Shown here one piece after another: positions 7,247 through 15,529 of a stretch of DNA of 47,705 bases. The stretch covers positions 1-47,705 of the forward strand of contig CAIUZK010000260.1 in the NCBI GenBank assembly GCA_903903635.1, given 5' to 3'. The stretch's first letter is position 1. Each line of letters starts with the position of its first letter. The notes beneath the pieces were generated by a model. That model worked only from the letters and a program-made list of their open reading frames with translations, had not been told where the DNA came from and searched no databases. Both the position numbers and the translations under genes were made by a program. The stretch is from an uncultured Bacteroidota bacterium (GTDB lineage Bacteria > Bacteroidota > Bacteroidia > Chitinophagales > Chitinophagaceae).

Positions 7247-8284
7247 TTAAGCAGTCAATATCACCTTCAATGCCTTTTCGTTTGCTGCATGTTCAAATGT
7301 ATCGTAGGCTTCTATTACCTGATCCAGCTTAAAATGATGCGTAATCAGTTTTTTCGGATCAAGCTTATTTGATTGCACAGTTTTAAAGAGCATAGGTGTG
7401 GTTACTGTGTCCACCAGGCGCGTAGTGATTGTTATGTTTCTCGACCATAAAGTCTCCATATGCAGTGTTACACTTTTCCCATGAACACCTATGTTGGCAA
7501 TGTGCCCGCCGGCCGTTACTATCTCTTCGCATAGCTCAAATGTGGCCGCAACACCCACAGCTTCAATAGCTACATCAACTCCTTTTTTATTCGTGAAGCT
7601 CATTACCATTTCAATAGCGTTTTCATTGGCGCTATTAATCGTATGGGTTGCACCGAGTGATTTTGCAACAGCAAGACGGTTTTCATCCTGGTCGATCATA
7701 ATAATTGCGGCCGGGGTAAAAAACTGAGCAGTTAATAAAACCGCCAAACCTATGGGGCCAGCGCCTATAATGGCAATTGTATCTCCCGGCTTTACCTGTC
7801 CATTCAGCACACCACATTCAAATCCTGTAGGTAAAATATCGCTTAGCATCACCAGCGCTTCTTCATCTGCGCCTGCAGGTATGCGATACATGCTATTATC
7901 TGCATAGGGGATCCGAACATATTCGGCCTGCGTACCGTCGATCAGGTTACCCAATATCCATCCCCCTTTTTCACAGTGAGAATACATGGCTTTTTTACAG
8001 TACTCACATTTTCCGCATGAGGTAATGCATGATAGCAAAACATGATCTCCTTTTTTAAAGTTGGTTACCGAACTTCCTGCTTCTTCCACGATTCCCACGC
8101 CCTCATGACCAATGATACGTCCATCGGCAACAGTAGGCACATCTCCTTTCATGATATGAAGGTCGGTACCGCATATAGTTGTCTTCAGAATTTTCACAAT
8201 AGCATCCGTTTGCTCCTTTAATACCGGTTTGGGTTTTTCTTCCCATGATTTATTACCTGGACCGTGATAAACTAATGCTTTCAT
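7247..8284 (-). CDS. Zinc-dependent alcohol dehydrogenase (medium-chain family)
   Basis: At 345 residues, a full-length medium-chain dehydrogenase that oxidises alcohols or reduces carbonyls with NAD(P). Catalytic zinc ligands: Cys38 in TTICGTDLH and His60-Glu61 in GHEGVG. The structural zinc loop is CGKCEYCKKAMYSHC, with four cysteines. The nucleotide-binding motif is GAGPIGLA, followed by an acidic strand end (MIDQDENR), which favours NAD. The substrate cannot be told from sequence. It is transcribed alone, between its own terminator and the fold-back repeat upstream. Confidence 0.93.
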   Translation of the reverse strand: MKALVYHGPGNKSWEEKPKPVLKEQTDAIVKILKTTICGTDLHIMKGDVPTVADGRIIGHEGVGIVEEAGSSVTNFKKGDHVLLSCITSCGKCEYCKKAMYSHCEKGGWILGNLIDGTQAEYVRIPYADNSMYRIPAGADEEALVMLSDILPTGFECGVLNGQVKPGDTIAIIGAGPIGLAVLLTAQFFTPAAIIMIDQDENRLAVAKSLGATHTINSANENAIEMVMSFTNKKGVDVAIEAVGVAATFELCEEIVTAGGHIANIGVHGKSVTLHMETLWSRNITITTRLVDTVTTPMLFKTVQSNKLDPKKLITHHFKLDQVIEAYDTFEHAANEKALKVILTA

Positions 8285-8492
8285 ATATTTTTTATTTAAT
8301 CTATTGCTCAGCCAACAACCGATCCATTAAATTATTTCGGGGCGAACTACGCAACATTGTAAAATTCAGATAGTGCAAAGATGGGCTTACTAAGACCTGT
8401 ATGCATTACATAATCTCGTGAATAAATTATATGATTCACACAATAAATCTGTCGGGCGATTCAAAGCAAAAAAATGCATGGGTTGAGCTTTG
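8285..8492. other. Intergenic stretch upstream of the dehydrogenase
   Basis: AT-rich sequence with no gene I can support. It should hold the dehydrogenase promoter, but no clean TAnnTTTG box is visible; the nearest is CATCTTTG on the minus strand near 8377-8384. Confidence 0.4.
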
Positions 8493-8698
8493 GCATTGTT
8501 AAAAAAATAACTAATGCATTCTAACCTGTTCTTTTCCATTTTCTCTGCATTGCCTCCCGAAAGCTTTTGGGATAAAGATAGAGCTGCGCTCGTGCCCTTG
8601 CGGGCATGCCTCATAAAACATGCCTTCGCTAAAGCTATGGCAGTTAATAAAAGAAATATAACTTCGCAATATGGTGTACTTTATTTAATCATCGTCAC
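8493..8698. repeat. Fold-back repeat, copy A (degenerate, with insertion)
   Basis: The right end (about 8645-8698) matches the other two copies closely: TTCGCAATATGGTGTAC, then TTTATTTAATCATCGTCAC. The left end (8493-8545) is a decayed match to the other terminus, with AAAATAACT and TGTTCTTTTCCATTTT recognisable. The middle is different and longer and contains a GCCCTTGCGGGC hairpin. The last base of the element, C8698, provides the G of the TAG stop codon of the porin gene that ends here. Confidence 0.7.
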
Positions 8699-9990
8699 TA
8701 AAACTCAAAATGACTTCGTACACCGAAAACATTTACAATTCCATTAGACATATTGTAGCCAGGGTGCAATATTACCTGATAGTCTGGGGATATAAAAACA
8801 TGCTTATGAACTTTAATGTTATATTGTAGCTCTAACACATTCTCCAAACCATAATTAAGTCCAGCATCTCTGAGCATAAAGGTATATCCACCACCTTCTA
8901 AAAATTTTGCGTGTGCAGCCGAAATCCCATTCAGAGCATAACCAACATAAATATAGGAATTTTTATTTATGTGGTAACTTAAACCCAAACAAAGAGACCT
9001 GTCAATTTCTGCAAATGCCCATATTTCCCGCTGTCCATCATTCCAGCTTAAATAAGAGAAGACTCCCAGGTTATCATTAATGGCGTAATCAGCATGAAAA
9101 ACAAAGCCATATTTATTGCCAAAATTTCTTATGTTATATAATGATTCGCTTACATTGTTTATAATACTATCATCAGTTGCCTTAGTGTGAACCACTTTGG
9201 AATATTCTGCGCCTCTTTCATGATTTAAATACACCAGTAAACCTGTTTTCAATTTCTTATGTAAAAAATTATGGTCATACTCTAAGTTGTAGCCAAAGCC
9301 ATTATTGAACGCAATAGACATGTCTAAGGGCTGATATGGTGCAAGCAGCCCGTTTGATGTCGTTGGCTCAACACCTACCCCAAATTTTAAGTCGGAATTT
9401 TTATGGTGCGCTTCTATTACAAAGGCGTATGTATATCCTTTAGTATTGCCGCAAAAATCCCATGCCCCTGCTGTCATCATTGACCAGTTCATCAAACTTG
9501 TTCTCGGATCATGTGAAAAGTCGCTATTGCAAAACATATCCACAAAGGATATTTTACCAAGTTTAATATTAAAATAATCACTTTTGTATTGTAAGTATAA
9601 GCGTGAAACGGACAAAATATTAGGGCTATATCCTACACGAACCACCTCTCCATTTACATACCCTGCCATACCGAGTGCATTACCAACACCGCTACCATCA
9701 GTAATTTCAGGATCGCAATGAATAAGGAAATGGGTATTAATAAAGTAATCAATAAAGGCGGTAGCGGTATAAGAGGTTCTAATTGAAGGATCACTAAAGG
9801 TATTGCCTGTTGCTGGAAATAGCGAGCTGCTACCAATCATATGCGGAGTATTAACCGCATATTGATTAATCATTGTCTGTTGAAACCCAATCTTGAACTT
9901 ACTGCTATCTACCCCCTTAGCGGACGCCGTAAAATGTAATTGGACTAAAAAAAAGATTATGTACAGACTTGCTTTTTTTGTAAAATTCAT
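8698..9990 (-). CDS. OprB-like outer-membrane porin
   Basis: A 430-residue protein with a signal peptide (about 1-24, ending TASA) and a long series of amphipathic strands ending in Phe, as outer-membrane barrels do. The signatures GAWDFCGNTKGYTYAF, LSWNDGQREIWAFAEID and VFISPDYQVILHPGYN are shared with the larger porin at 42091-43527, so the two are paralogues. The family resembles carbohydrate-selective OprB porins; the solute is unknown. The stop codon falls exactly at the edge of fold-back repeat copy A. Confidence 0.8.
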   Translation of the reverse strand: MNFTKKASLYIIFFLVQLHFTASAKGVDSSKFKIGFQQTMINQYAVNTPHMIGSSSLFPATGNTFSDPSIRTSYTATAFIDYFINTHFLIHCDPEITDGSGVGNALGMAGYVNGEVVRVGYSPNILSVSRLYLQYKSDYFNIKLGKISFVDMFCNSDFSHDPRTSLMNWSMMTAGAWDFCGNTKGYTYAFVIEAHHKNSDLKFGVGVEPTTSNGLLAPYQPLDMSIAFNNGFGYNLEYDHNFLHKKLKTGLLVYLNHERGAEYSKVVHTKATDDSIINNVSESLYNIRNFGNKYGFVFHADYAINDNLGVFSYLSWNDGQREIWAFAEIDRSLCLGLSYHINKNSYIYVGYALNGISAAHAKFLEGGGYTFMLRDAGLNYGLENVLELQYNIKVHKHVFISPDYQVILHPGYNMSNGIVNVFGVRSHFEF

Positions 9991-10019
9991 GAGGTGGAAT
10001 GTGCATTCTTAAAAAGTTG

Positions 10020-10027
10020 CAAAGGTA
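10020..10027 (-). promoter_or_regulatory. -7 promoter box of the first porin gene
   Basis: Reads TACCTTTG on the minus strand, a full match to the Bacteroidota TAnnTTTG consensus, 30 bp before the ATG at 9990. Confidence 0.6.
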
Positions 10028-10303
10028 TAAGTTTTATTGTTTGGGGTAACCCGACATACAGGTTAATTTTCTGTAACTATATTACACCACTTCACATCCG
10101 TAAATAATGAGATGATTTATTTGTACGTTTTCGCCCTTTTTATGTCGAAAAAAATACCCCTCATTCTATTGTTTAGCATCTCAATAGTCCACTCATAAAA
10201 ACACCTTTGATTTATGACCGGAAAAAGGGACATTATCGAATTTTTGGATTGATAAATTTCGGATCTCAAACATAGCACTAGCACGGGGTTCGGAACTTGT
10301 TGG
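10028..10303. other. Intergenic stretch between porin and tRNA repeats
   Basis: AT-rich, with no recognisable gene. An open frame that runs through the terminator and tRNA-tail repeats is not credible as a protein. Confidence 0.4.
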
Positions 10304-10342
10304 AAATGAGAATCCCCAACAAATTGCTGGGGATTCTCATTT
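10304..10342. terminator. Strong 14-bp hairpin terminator
   Basis: AAATGAGAATCCCC (10304-10317) pairs perfectly with GGGGATTCTCATTT (10329-10342). It is the last of three hairpins downstream of tRNA-Glu on the minus strand. Confidence 0.75.
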
Positions 10343-10344
10343 TG

Positions 10345-10490
10345 TAGCATGTACGGGAATCGAACCCCTCTCCTTCATTGTTTAAAATGCACAAAGGCTT
10401 TCTTGCGAAAGCCTTTGTAGCATGTACGGGAATCGAACCCCTCTCCTCCATTGTTTAAAATGCAAAAAGGCTTTCTTGCGAAAGCCTTTG
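10345..10490 (-). repeat. Two tandem 73-bp repeats carrying the 3' end of tRNA-Glu
   Basis: Units at 10345-10417 and 10418-10490 differ at only a few positions and continue in exact 73-bp register into the true tRNA at 10491. Each begins (plus strand) with 23 bp identical to the tRNA 3' end, covering the T arm and the 3' acceptor strand. That is followed by about 24 bp of linker and a perfect hairpin AAAGGCTTTC/GAAAGCCTTT (10393-10416 and 10466-10489). The tRNA parts lack anticodon and D arms, so they are remnants, not genes. They look like duplicated attachment-site remnants or a tandem duplication of tRNA tail plus terminator. Confidence 0.9.
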
Positions 10491-10562
10491 TAGCATGTAC
10501 GGGAATCGAACCCGTCATTCCTCCGTGAAAGGGAGGCGTCTTAACCGATTGACCAACACGCC
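10491..10562 (-). tRNA. tRNA-Glu (anticodon TTC)
   Basis: 72 nt with a complete cloverleaf: acceptor GGCGTGT/ACATGCT (G-U pairs at 1-72 and 4-69), D arm GTC/GAC, anticodon stem CCTCC/GGAGG with loop CTTTCAC giving anticodon TTC, T arm ACGGG-TTCGATT-CCCGT and discriminator A. CCA is not encoded. It reads glutamate GAA/GAG codons. Confidence 0.95.
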
Positions 10563-10640
10563 AGAATAATGCAATACGTTATTAGTCTTTTGGTTTCCCT
10601 TTTTAAGTAAAACTATAGCGCTATACCTGAATTGGGAGTG

Positions 10641-10648
10641 CAAATGTA
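10641..10648 (-). promoter_or_regulatory. -7 promoter box for tRNA-Glu
   Basis: TACATTTG on the minus strand matches TAnnTTTG, 79 bp before the tRNA 5' end. A short palindrome TATAGCGCTATA lies between them at 10613-10624. Confidence 0.5.
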
Positions 10649-10689
10649 CGGAGTTTTTTTCAATCCTCAAAATTTAAGTGGGCTATTTC

Positions 10690-11448
10690 TTACATTGCCT
10701 CTATTATTCCCAGAAATTCTTCGGCTTTTAATGATGCTCCGCCTATAAGGCCGCCATCGACATCGGGGCAGGCAAAGAGTTCTGCCGCATTTGATGGTTT
10801 GCAACTGCCGCCATAAAGTATCGACATGTTATTGGCTGCATCAGCGCCATATCTGGCAGCTATCACATTGCGGATGTGCGCATGCATATCCTGTGCCTGC
10901 TGAGAAGAAGCTGTACGGCCTGTTCCTATAGCCCAGATTGGTTCGTAAGCAATAACTATATTTTTCAGTTGGGCATCGCCAAGATGGAATATACCTGCTT
11001 TTATCTGGTTTTCTATATGGCTATTCTGAGTGCCTGCATCGCGCACTGATAGCGGCTCGCCGCAGCAGAAAATCACCTTCAGACCGTTGCTCAGCGCCTG
11101 ATTCACTTTTTTGGCGAGCATGGCATCGTCTTCTTTAAAATACTCCCTTCTTTCTGAGTGACCTATGATTACATACTCAACCTCAGCGCTTTTAAGCATA
11201 GCTGCCGATATCTCACCGGTAAAGGCGCCTGATGCTTCGTAATGGCAATTCTGGGCAGCCAGGTGAACATCTGCCATGCCGGCAAGTTGTTCTGCTGTTT
11301 GTGTCAAATGAATGTAGGGTGGAGCTATTACCACCAGTTTGTTATCGCCTAATTCAGGCATGCCATTAAACAGGTCATTTATCAATTCAGCTCCCTGGTT
11401 AAGATCAAGATTCATTTTCCAGTTGGCTGCAACAATTTTTTTACGCAT
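10690..11448 (-). CDS. tpiA: Triosephosphate isomerase
   Basis: 252 residues, full length. It interconverts dihydroxyacetone phosphate and glyceraldehyde 3-phosphate in cytosolic glycolysis and gluconeogenesis. Catalytic features are visible: the N-terminal NWKMN lysine, the histidine in IIGHSERRE, the glutamate in AYEPIWAIGTG with the flexible loop, and the phosphate-binding ILYGGSCKPSN. It is a monocistronic-looking gene with its own -7 box upstream. Confidence 0.97.
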   Translation of the reverse strand: MRKKIVAANWKMNLDLNQGAELINDLFNGMPELGDNKLVVIAPPYIHLTQTAEQLAGMADVHLAAQNCHYEASGAFTGEISAAMLKSAEVEYVIIGHSERREYFKEDDAMLAKKVNQALSNGLKVIFCCGEPLSVRDAGTQNSHIENQIKAGIFHLGDAQLKNIVIAYEPIWAIGTGRTASSQQAQDMHAHIRNVIAARYGADAANNMSILYGGSCKPSNAAELFACPDVDGGLIGGASLKAEEFLGIIEAM

Positions 11449-11479
11449 GATTACTAGTTATAAAAAGAAAATAAAGGTG

Positions 11480-11487
11480 CAAAGATA
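11480..11487 (-). promoter_or_regulatory. -7 promoter box of tpiA
   Basis: TATCTTTG on the minus strand (TAnnTTTG consensus), 31 bp before the tpiA ATG. Confidence 0.6.
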
Positions 11488-11604
11488 ATACTGTGTCAGG
11501 GTTTTGAAACATACTGATGATGAAAATCAGTCATTCCCGTGTTAATTTTTGTTTTTCAGGTTGTAACCGAACCGATATACAATGATATTCAGCCACACAA
11601 AACC

Positions 11605-12849
11605 CTACTTCCTGACGGTGATTTCACAGATATGCCGGTATACTTCTATTTCGGCATCCGATAGCTTTTTGCCTCTCCGGCCCATCATTTTGTTGGCTGT
11701 TTCCATTGCCTTGCCGAAATCATAGGGTATTGTGCCCTCGGATACTCCCCATGAAAAAGAGGGTATGAATTTCTGAGGAAAACCTCCTCCGAAAATATTG
11801 CATGATACCCCAACCACAGTGCCCGTATTGAACATGGTATTGATCCCGCATTTCGAGTGGTCGCCCATCAGCAGTCCGCAAAAGGTAAGGCCTGTATGTA
11901 CAGATTTACCTGTAGCCTCATGCCATATCTTGATTTCGCCATAATTATTTTTGAGGTTAGAGCAATTGGTGTCGGCCCCAAGGTTGCACCATTCCCCGAT
12001 TACTGCATTGCCCAGGTAGCCGTCATGTGCTTTATTGCTATTGGCAAAGAAAATAACATTGTTTATTTCGCCACCCACCTTGCATCCCGGTCCTATAGTT
12101 GTAGCGCCATATATTTTTGAGCCCATTTTTATTACAGCCTGATCGCATGCAGCCAGCGGCCCGCGCACCAGGGTACCTTCTAGTATTTCGGTGTCCTTGC
12201 CAATGTATACGGGGCCTGTTTCGGCATTGATAATGCATCCGGCATATATATGGGCGCCTTCTTCTATAAACAGGTTATGAGCGCCGTTTACAGTTATGCC
12301 GCCGGGCACAGGGGCGCTATTTCTTCCTTTAGTAATTAATTCAAAATCTGCTCTGATTGCCCGGTCATTGCAATTGAAAATATCCCACACATTTTTGAGT
12401 TGCATTAATTCACCTTCAAAGTACTGAGCAGGAAGGGAGTGTACGTGATCTCTGAATGCTGCAACATCCGTTTCTTTACTGTGCAGCCTGGCCGCTATTA
12501 CCTGGTAGCCCTTTACAAGTACCTGGCCTGGCTGAAGATTGAAAATAGCAGTGGCAAGGTCGATGCTGGCAAATATTGCGCCATTGATGTAGATATTGTC
12601 TTTTCCTTCTTTGAGGGGAAATACTTGTTGCAGGTATGCCTCGGTAAGTGTACCTGCAGATATAGGGCCGTGAGTCAGCGCTCTGGCCTGCGATGCCGCA
12701 GAACCATGTACGTAACCTGCTTTAAGCAGGCATAACTCCCACCGCTCCCGCATGGTAAGTATACCACACCTGATGTCTGCTACAGGGCGTGTATGCGTAA
12801 AAGGGAGGAGGTTAGGGCGTGAGTCGTCGTCGTAAAGAATATAATTCAT
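11605..12849 (-). CDS. GlmU-like sugar nucleotidyltransferase / left-handed beta-helix protein
   Basis: 414 residues. The N-terminal part (MNYILYDDDSRPNLLPFTHTRPVAD) resembles a divergent nucleotidyltransferase domain as in the GlmU-like family of Bacteroidota. The C-terminal half has hexapeptide repeats of a left-handed beta helix (IYAGCIINAETGPVYIG, GATTIGPGCKVGGEI, IGEWCNLGADTNCSNLKN). Such proteins join nucleotides to sugar phosphates or acetylate them for cell-envelope precursors. The usual GxGTRM nucleotide loop is not evident, so activity and substrate are uncertain. It is transcribed alone; fold-back repeat copy B lies just upstream. Confidence 0.82.
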   Translation of the reverse strand: MNYILYDDDSRPNLLPFTHTRPVADIRCGILTMRERWELCLLKAGYVHGSAASQARALTHGPISAGTLTEAYLQQVFPLKEGKDNIYINGAIFASIDLATAIFNLQPGQVLVKGYQVIAARLHSKETDVAAFRDHVHSLPAQYFEGELMQLKNVWDIFNCNDRAIRADFELITKGRNSAPVPGGITVNGAHNLFIEEGAHIYAGCIINAETGPVYIGKDTEILEGTLVRGPLAACDQAVIKMGSKIYGATTIGPGCKVGGEINNVIFFANSNKAHDGYLGNAVIGEWCNLGADTNCSNLKNNYGEIKIWHEATGKSVHTGLTFCGLLMGDHSKCGINTMFNTGTVVGVSCNIFGGGFPQKFIPSFSWGVSEGTIPYDFGKAMETANKMMGRRGKKLSDAEIEVYRHICEITVRK

Positions 12850-12903
12850 AGAAAAATGTATGAAATAAAAGTACTAAGGTAAAAATAGAATAAATAAAGC
12901 TAA

Positions 12904-13061
12904 GGAACGATGATAAAATAACTCCCACCATCTTACTTGTTCTATCCCATTTTTATTTCGTTGCAAAAGTCTTTAAATAATTTATTATTCGCAGATTTTA
13001 CGCCTCATAAAAAAGAAATATATACTTCGCAATATGGTGGAACTTATTTCATCAACGTTCC
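12904..13061. repeat. Fold-back repeat, copy B (158 bp, MITE-like)
   Basis: Ends are inverted repeats of about 28 bp (GGAACGATGAT at the left; GGAACGTTGAT as the complement of the right), about 24 of 28 identical. TAA flanks both sides (12901-12903 and 13062-13064), as a 3-bp target duplication. The exact centre is a small hairpin AATAA-TTTA-TTATT (12976-12989). It is homologous to copy C along its whole length but in the opposite orientation. It contains no gene and lies between rpmE and the nucleotidyltransferase gene. Confidence 0.85.
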
Positions 13062-13081
13062 TAAGGTTTAAATAAAAACAA

Positions 13082-13109
13082 AAACGCCAATCTGTGAAGA
13101 AAGGCGTTT
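13082..13109 (-). terminator. Terminator of rpmE
   Basis: AAACGCC (13082-13088) pairs with GGCGTTT (13103-13109). The T-rich tract TTTTTGTTTTT follows on the minus strand. Confidence 0.7.
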
Positions 13110-13135
13110 GTATATAAAAATCTGAATGGTTCGAA

Positions 13136-13387
13136 TTATGCTTTTTTCTCGTAACGTTTTTTGAATTTCTCGATACGCCCTGCTGTATCCACAAACATCG
13201 ATTTACCGGTATAGAACGGGTGCGATGTGTTTGAAATCTCGACCTTTACCAATGGGTAGCTGTTGCCATCTTCCCATACTATAGTTTCCTTGCTGGGAGC
13301 AGCAGAACGGGTAATAAAAGTGCTTTCGTTTGAAGTGTCTTTGAATACTACCAGTCGGTATGCTTCAGGATGTAGTCCTTTTTTCAT
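13136..13387 (-). CDS. rpmE2: 50S ribosomal protein L31, type B (zinc-independent)
   Basis: 83 residues from [11 protein letters not shown], the normal L31 start; the reading frame continues upstream, but those 27 residues have no L31 similarity. The protein is at the ribosome surface and helps bridge the subunits. It lacks the CxxC zinc pairs of type A L31 and has the longer type B C-terminus ([22 protein letters not shown]). Type B forms commonly replace the zinc-binding form under zinc limitation; no Zur site is evident. A -7 box at 13438-13445 and a leader hairpin precede it. Confidence 0.95.
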   Translation of the reverse strand: MKKGLHPEAYRLVVFKDTSNESTFITRSAAPSKETIVWEDGNSYPLVKVEISNTSHPFYTGKSMFVDTAGRIEKFKKRYEKKA

Positions 13388-13405
13388 TTTGTTGTTGTTT
13401 TTTAT

Positions 13406-13423
13406 GCATGGGTTTTGCCATGC
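13406..13423 (-). promoter_or_regulatory. Leader hairpin of rpmE
   Basis: GCATGG and CCATGC form a perfect 6-bp stem around GTTTTG in the presumed 5' UTR, 19-36 bp before the L31 ATG. It could be an autoregulatory site; no known L31 leader motif is recognised. Confidence 0.35.
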
Positions 13424-13437
13424 TTTAATTAAGTGTG

Positions 13438-13445
13438 CAAAGGTA
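13438..13445 (-). promoter_or_regulatory. -7 promoter box of rpmE
   Basis: TACCTTTG on the minus strand, 51 bp before the chosen start. It places transcription start within the upstream open extension, supporting the shorter L31 start. Confidence 0.6.
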
Positions 13446-13473
13446 CGGGGAAATTGTTGTTCCGGCAAATTAA

Positions 13474-13995
13474 TTATTTCATCAGTTTTTTGATGTCGGC
13501 TTCGGCTTCTTCTCCTGTATTATATTTTCCTATGATTTTTCCGTTAGGATCCAGCAAAAATGCCTGCGGAATATACTGTACGCCATAAGCTGCCGCCGCC
13601 GCCGATTGCCAGTAACCCAGGTCGCTCATGTGGTAAGGCCAGTTCAGGTTGTCGGCCTTAATAGCGTTTACCCATGCATCCTTCGATTTGTCGAGAGAAA
13701 CACTTACCACTACCAGACCTTTTTTAGTGGAGCCCAGTTTTTTGTCGGAATATTCTTTATACATACGTACCAGTCCTGGATTGGCGTGGCGGCATGGTCC
13801 GCACCATGATGCCCAGAAATCGAGCAGAACATAGCAGCCTTTATTGATTGCAGACAGTTTGAGCGGTTTGCCTTCAGGGTTATTGTAGGCCAGATCAGGG
13901 GCTTTTTGCCCTATCTTGATAAAGTCGTTGGTATATTGCGCATTCGCAGATACTATGCTCAGCATAAGCGCGAGCGTTGCCAGGATTTTCTTCAT
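13474..13995 (-). CDS. TlpA-like periplasmic thiol-disulfide oxidoreductase
   Basis: 173 residues: signal peptide 1-20 (VSANAQ) and a thioredoxin domain of the AhpC/TSA-TlpA type with active site W-C65-G-P-C68. The cis-Pro loop is VQYIPQAF, followed by [12 protein letters not shown]. It exchanges thiols in the periplasm, for example in disulfide reduction for cytochrome c assembly or redox defence. It is upstream of rpmE on the same strand, but rpmE has its own promoter box, so they are probably separate units. Confidence 0.92.
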   Translation of the reverse strand: MKKILATLALMLSIVSANAQYTNDFIKIGQKAPDLAYNNPEGKPLKLSAINKGCYVLLDFWASWCGPCRHANPGLVRMYKEYSDKKLGSTKKGLVVVSVSLDKSKDAWVNAIKADNLNWPYHMSDLGYWQSAAAAAYGVQYIPQAFLLDPNGKIIGKYNTGEEAEADIKKLMK

Positions 13996-14148
13996 GTTTG
14001 AATAAATATGTGGTAAATGTAAGGCAAAAAAATAATCAAAAGTGCATCAGTAACTTATTTGGCAGCAATACAAATATTAAAATTATTTATTCTTTCTGTG
14101 AAATTATTAATCAGTCCTGTTACCCCGAAATTCTTTACCTTGTAGGTA

Positions 14149-14364
14149 ATGGAAGATCTTTCGGTTCTGAATCAATATATTACAGTAAGCAAGAAGGTTG
14201 CAGGTGGTCAACCTGTGTTCAGGGGTACGCATATTACTGTCAAGTCATTGTTCGACCATCTCAGAGAAAGTAACCTGGCTGAATTCCTTGCCGAAAATCC
14301 GGAGGTAACCCGGGAGCAGGCTGATGCCATTATAGAACTGGTTGTGGCAAAAGATTTTCTCTGA
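14149..14364 (+). CDS. DUF433 domain protein (antitoxin-like)
   Basis: 71 residues covering the whole DUF433 domain: a short N-terminal strand, GGQPVFRGTHITV, then a helical region ending NPEVTREQADAIIEL. Such proteins are often antitoxins next to PIN-like (DUF5615) toxins. No toxin follows: the next gene, 9 bp away, is pyrD on the opposite strand. It may be an orphan with a DNA-binding role. The start is the first ATG, just after a TACC-TTGTA-GGTA inverted repeat. Confidence 0.8.
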   Translation: MEDLSVLNQYITVSKKVAGGQPVFRGTHITVKSLFDHLRESNLAEFLAENPEVTREQADAIIELVVAKDFL

Positions 14365-14373
14365 CAGGTATGA

Positions 14374-15396
14374 TTATGATTTCAGACCCTTACATATACG
14401 GCTTGCAATACCGGGACCTTCATATATAAAACCAGTATACACCTGAATAAGCGAAGCTCCCGCATCCAGTTTTTCCTTCGCATCGGCTGCAGTGAAAATA
14501 CCGCCGGAGGCAATAATTGGTATGCTTCCCTTGCTATGGGTATGAATATAACTTATGACCTCTGTTGCCCTTTTTCGTAAAGGCAATCCGCTTAGTCCGC
14601 CTGCGCCTATATTCGTTACATCGCCCGAAGGAGAACACAGTCCGTCCCGGCTTATGGTGGTATTGGTAGCTACAATGCCGGCAATTTTGGTATCGCCTAC
14701 CAGGGCTATAATGTCATTAAGCTGGTCGTCGGTAAGGTCCGGGGCTATTTTAAGTAATATGGGTTTGTTACCGAGTTGGCGGTTAATCGTTTGCAGGCGG
14801 TTGAGCAACTGAGTCAGTGGTTCTTTATCCTGAAGTGCCCTCAGGCCGGGAGTATTTGGGCTGCTTACATTTACCACAAAATAATCTACAACATCATACA
14901 ATTCCCTGAATCCCTTTTCGTAATCCTCGGTAGCCAGTTCATTAGCGGTGTCTTTGTTTTTGCCGATATTTCCACCTATGATCAGGCGCTCTTTTCTTTT
15001 TCTCAAGCGATTGGCAGCTTCGGCAGCGCCATCATTATTGAACCCCATCCTGTTGATGAGCGCCTTGTCGGCGGGTAGCCTGAACAGGCGGGGCTTAGGA
15101 TTGCCCGGCTGGGGGCGGGGAGTAACAGTGCCTATTTCCACAAATCCGAAACCAAGGCAGGCCAGTTCGTCGGTATACTTAGCATCTTTATCAAAACCTG
15201 CTGCCAGCCCCACGGGGTTAGGAAACCTTATTCCCCATAAAGTGCGCTCCAGTGAAGGATCTTTATAAACAAACAAAGATTTGATTATGGCTCTGATAAA
15301 TCCGATAGAGTAAGCCAGTTTAAGGCGTTTCATTACCATGTAATGCACTTTTTCGGCATCTATTTTAAAGAGGATACTACGTAATAGTTTGTACAT
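14374..15396 (-). CDS. pyrD: Dihydroorotate dehydrogenase (quinone), class 2
   Basis: 340 residues. It oxidises dihydroorotate to orotate with a quinone acceptor, the fourth step of UMP synthesis, at the inner membrane. N-terminal helices ([22 protein letters not shown]) form the membrane-associated quinone tunnel typical of class 2. FMN and substrate motifs are present: [19 protein letters not shown], and [11 protein letters not shown] with the catalytic serine, then KIAPDL and a C-terminal ASGGIF. It appears monocistronic, with a -7 box 50 bp upstream. Confidence 0.96.
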   Translation of the reverse strand: MYKLLRSILFKIDAEKVHYMVMKRLKLAYSIGFIRAIIKSLFVYKDPSLERTLWGIRFPNPVGLAAGFDKDAKYTDELACLGFGFVEIGTVTPRPQPGNPKPRLFRLPADKALINRMGFNNDGAAEAANRLRKRKERLIIGGNIGKNKDTANELATEDYEKGFRELYDVVDYFVVNVSSPNTPGLRALQDKEPLTQLLNRLQTINRQLGNKPILLKIAPDLTDDQLNDIIALVGDTKIAGIVATNTTISRDGLCSPSGDVTNIGAGGLSGLPLRKRATEVISYIHTHSKGSIPIIASGGIFTAADAKEKLDAGASLIQVYTGFIYEGPGIASRICKGLKS

Positions 15397-15430
15397 TTTA
15401 TTATTTGTAGAAAGTACTGATTATAAAGCA

Positions 15431-15453
15431 GCAAGTAGCTTGCGGCAAAGATA
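15431..15453 (-). promoter_or_regulatory. Promoter box and leader hairpin of pyrD
   Basis: TATCTTTG (15446-15453, minus strand) matches TAnnTTTG. A hairpin GCAAG-TAG-CTTGC (15431-15443) lies at the expected transcription start or in the leader. Confidence 0.5.
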
Positions 15454-15475
15454 CGCAGGGATTTGAGATGTTGTA

Positions 15476-15509
15476 AGGGCATATGCAAGAATAACTTGTA
15501 CATGCCCTA
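15476..15509. terminator. Hairpin between pyrD and the toxin gene
   Basis: AGGGCATATGCAAG and ACTTGTACATGCCCT pair with one internal mismatch. It lies downstream of the toxin gene on the minus strand but has no long T-tract, so it may be a weak terminator or a pause or processing site. Confidence 0.45.
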
Positions 15510-15529
15510 AGGTTTGTAATTAAAGGTGT

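Noticed and set aside
8390..8614. A 74-codon frame within fold-back repeat copy A
   Set aside because: It overlaps the degenerate left end of the repeat, has no start context, and does not occur in the other two copies.
10117..10350. A 77-codon minus-strand frame near the tRNA
   Set aside because: It runs through the hairpin terminator and the tRNA-tail repeat; it is not protein-like.
10345..10562. CRISPR-like periodic repeat at 73-bp steps
   Set aside because: Only three units, the repeated part is a tRNA 3' end plus a terminator, and there are no unique spacers.
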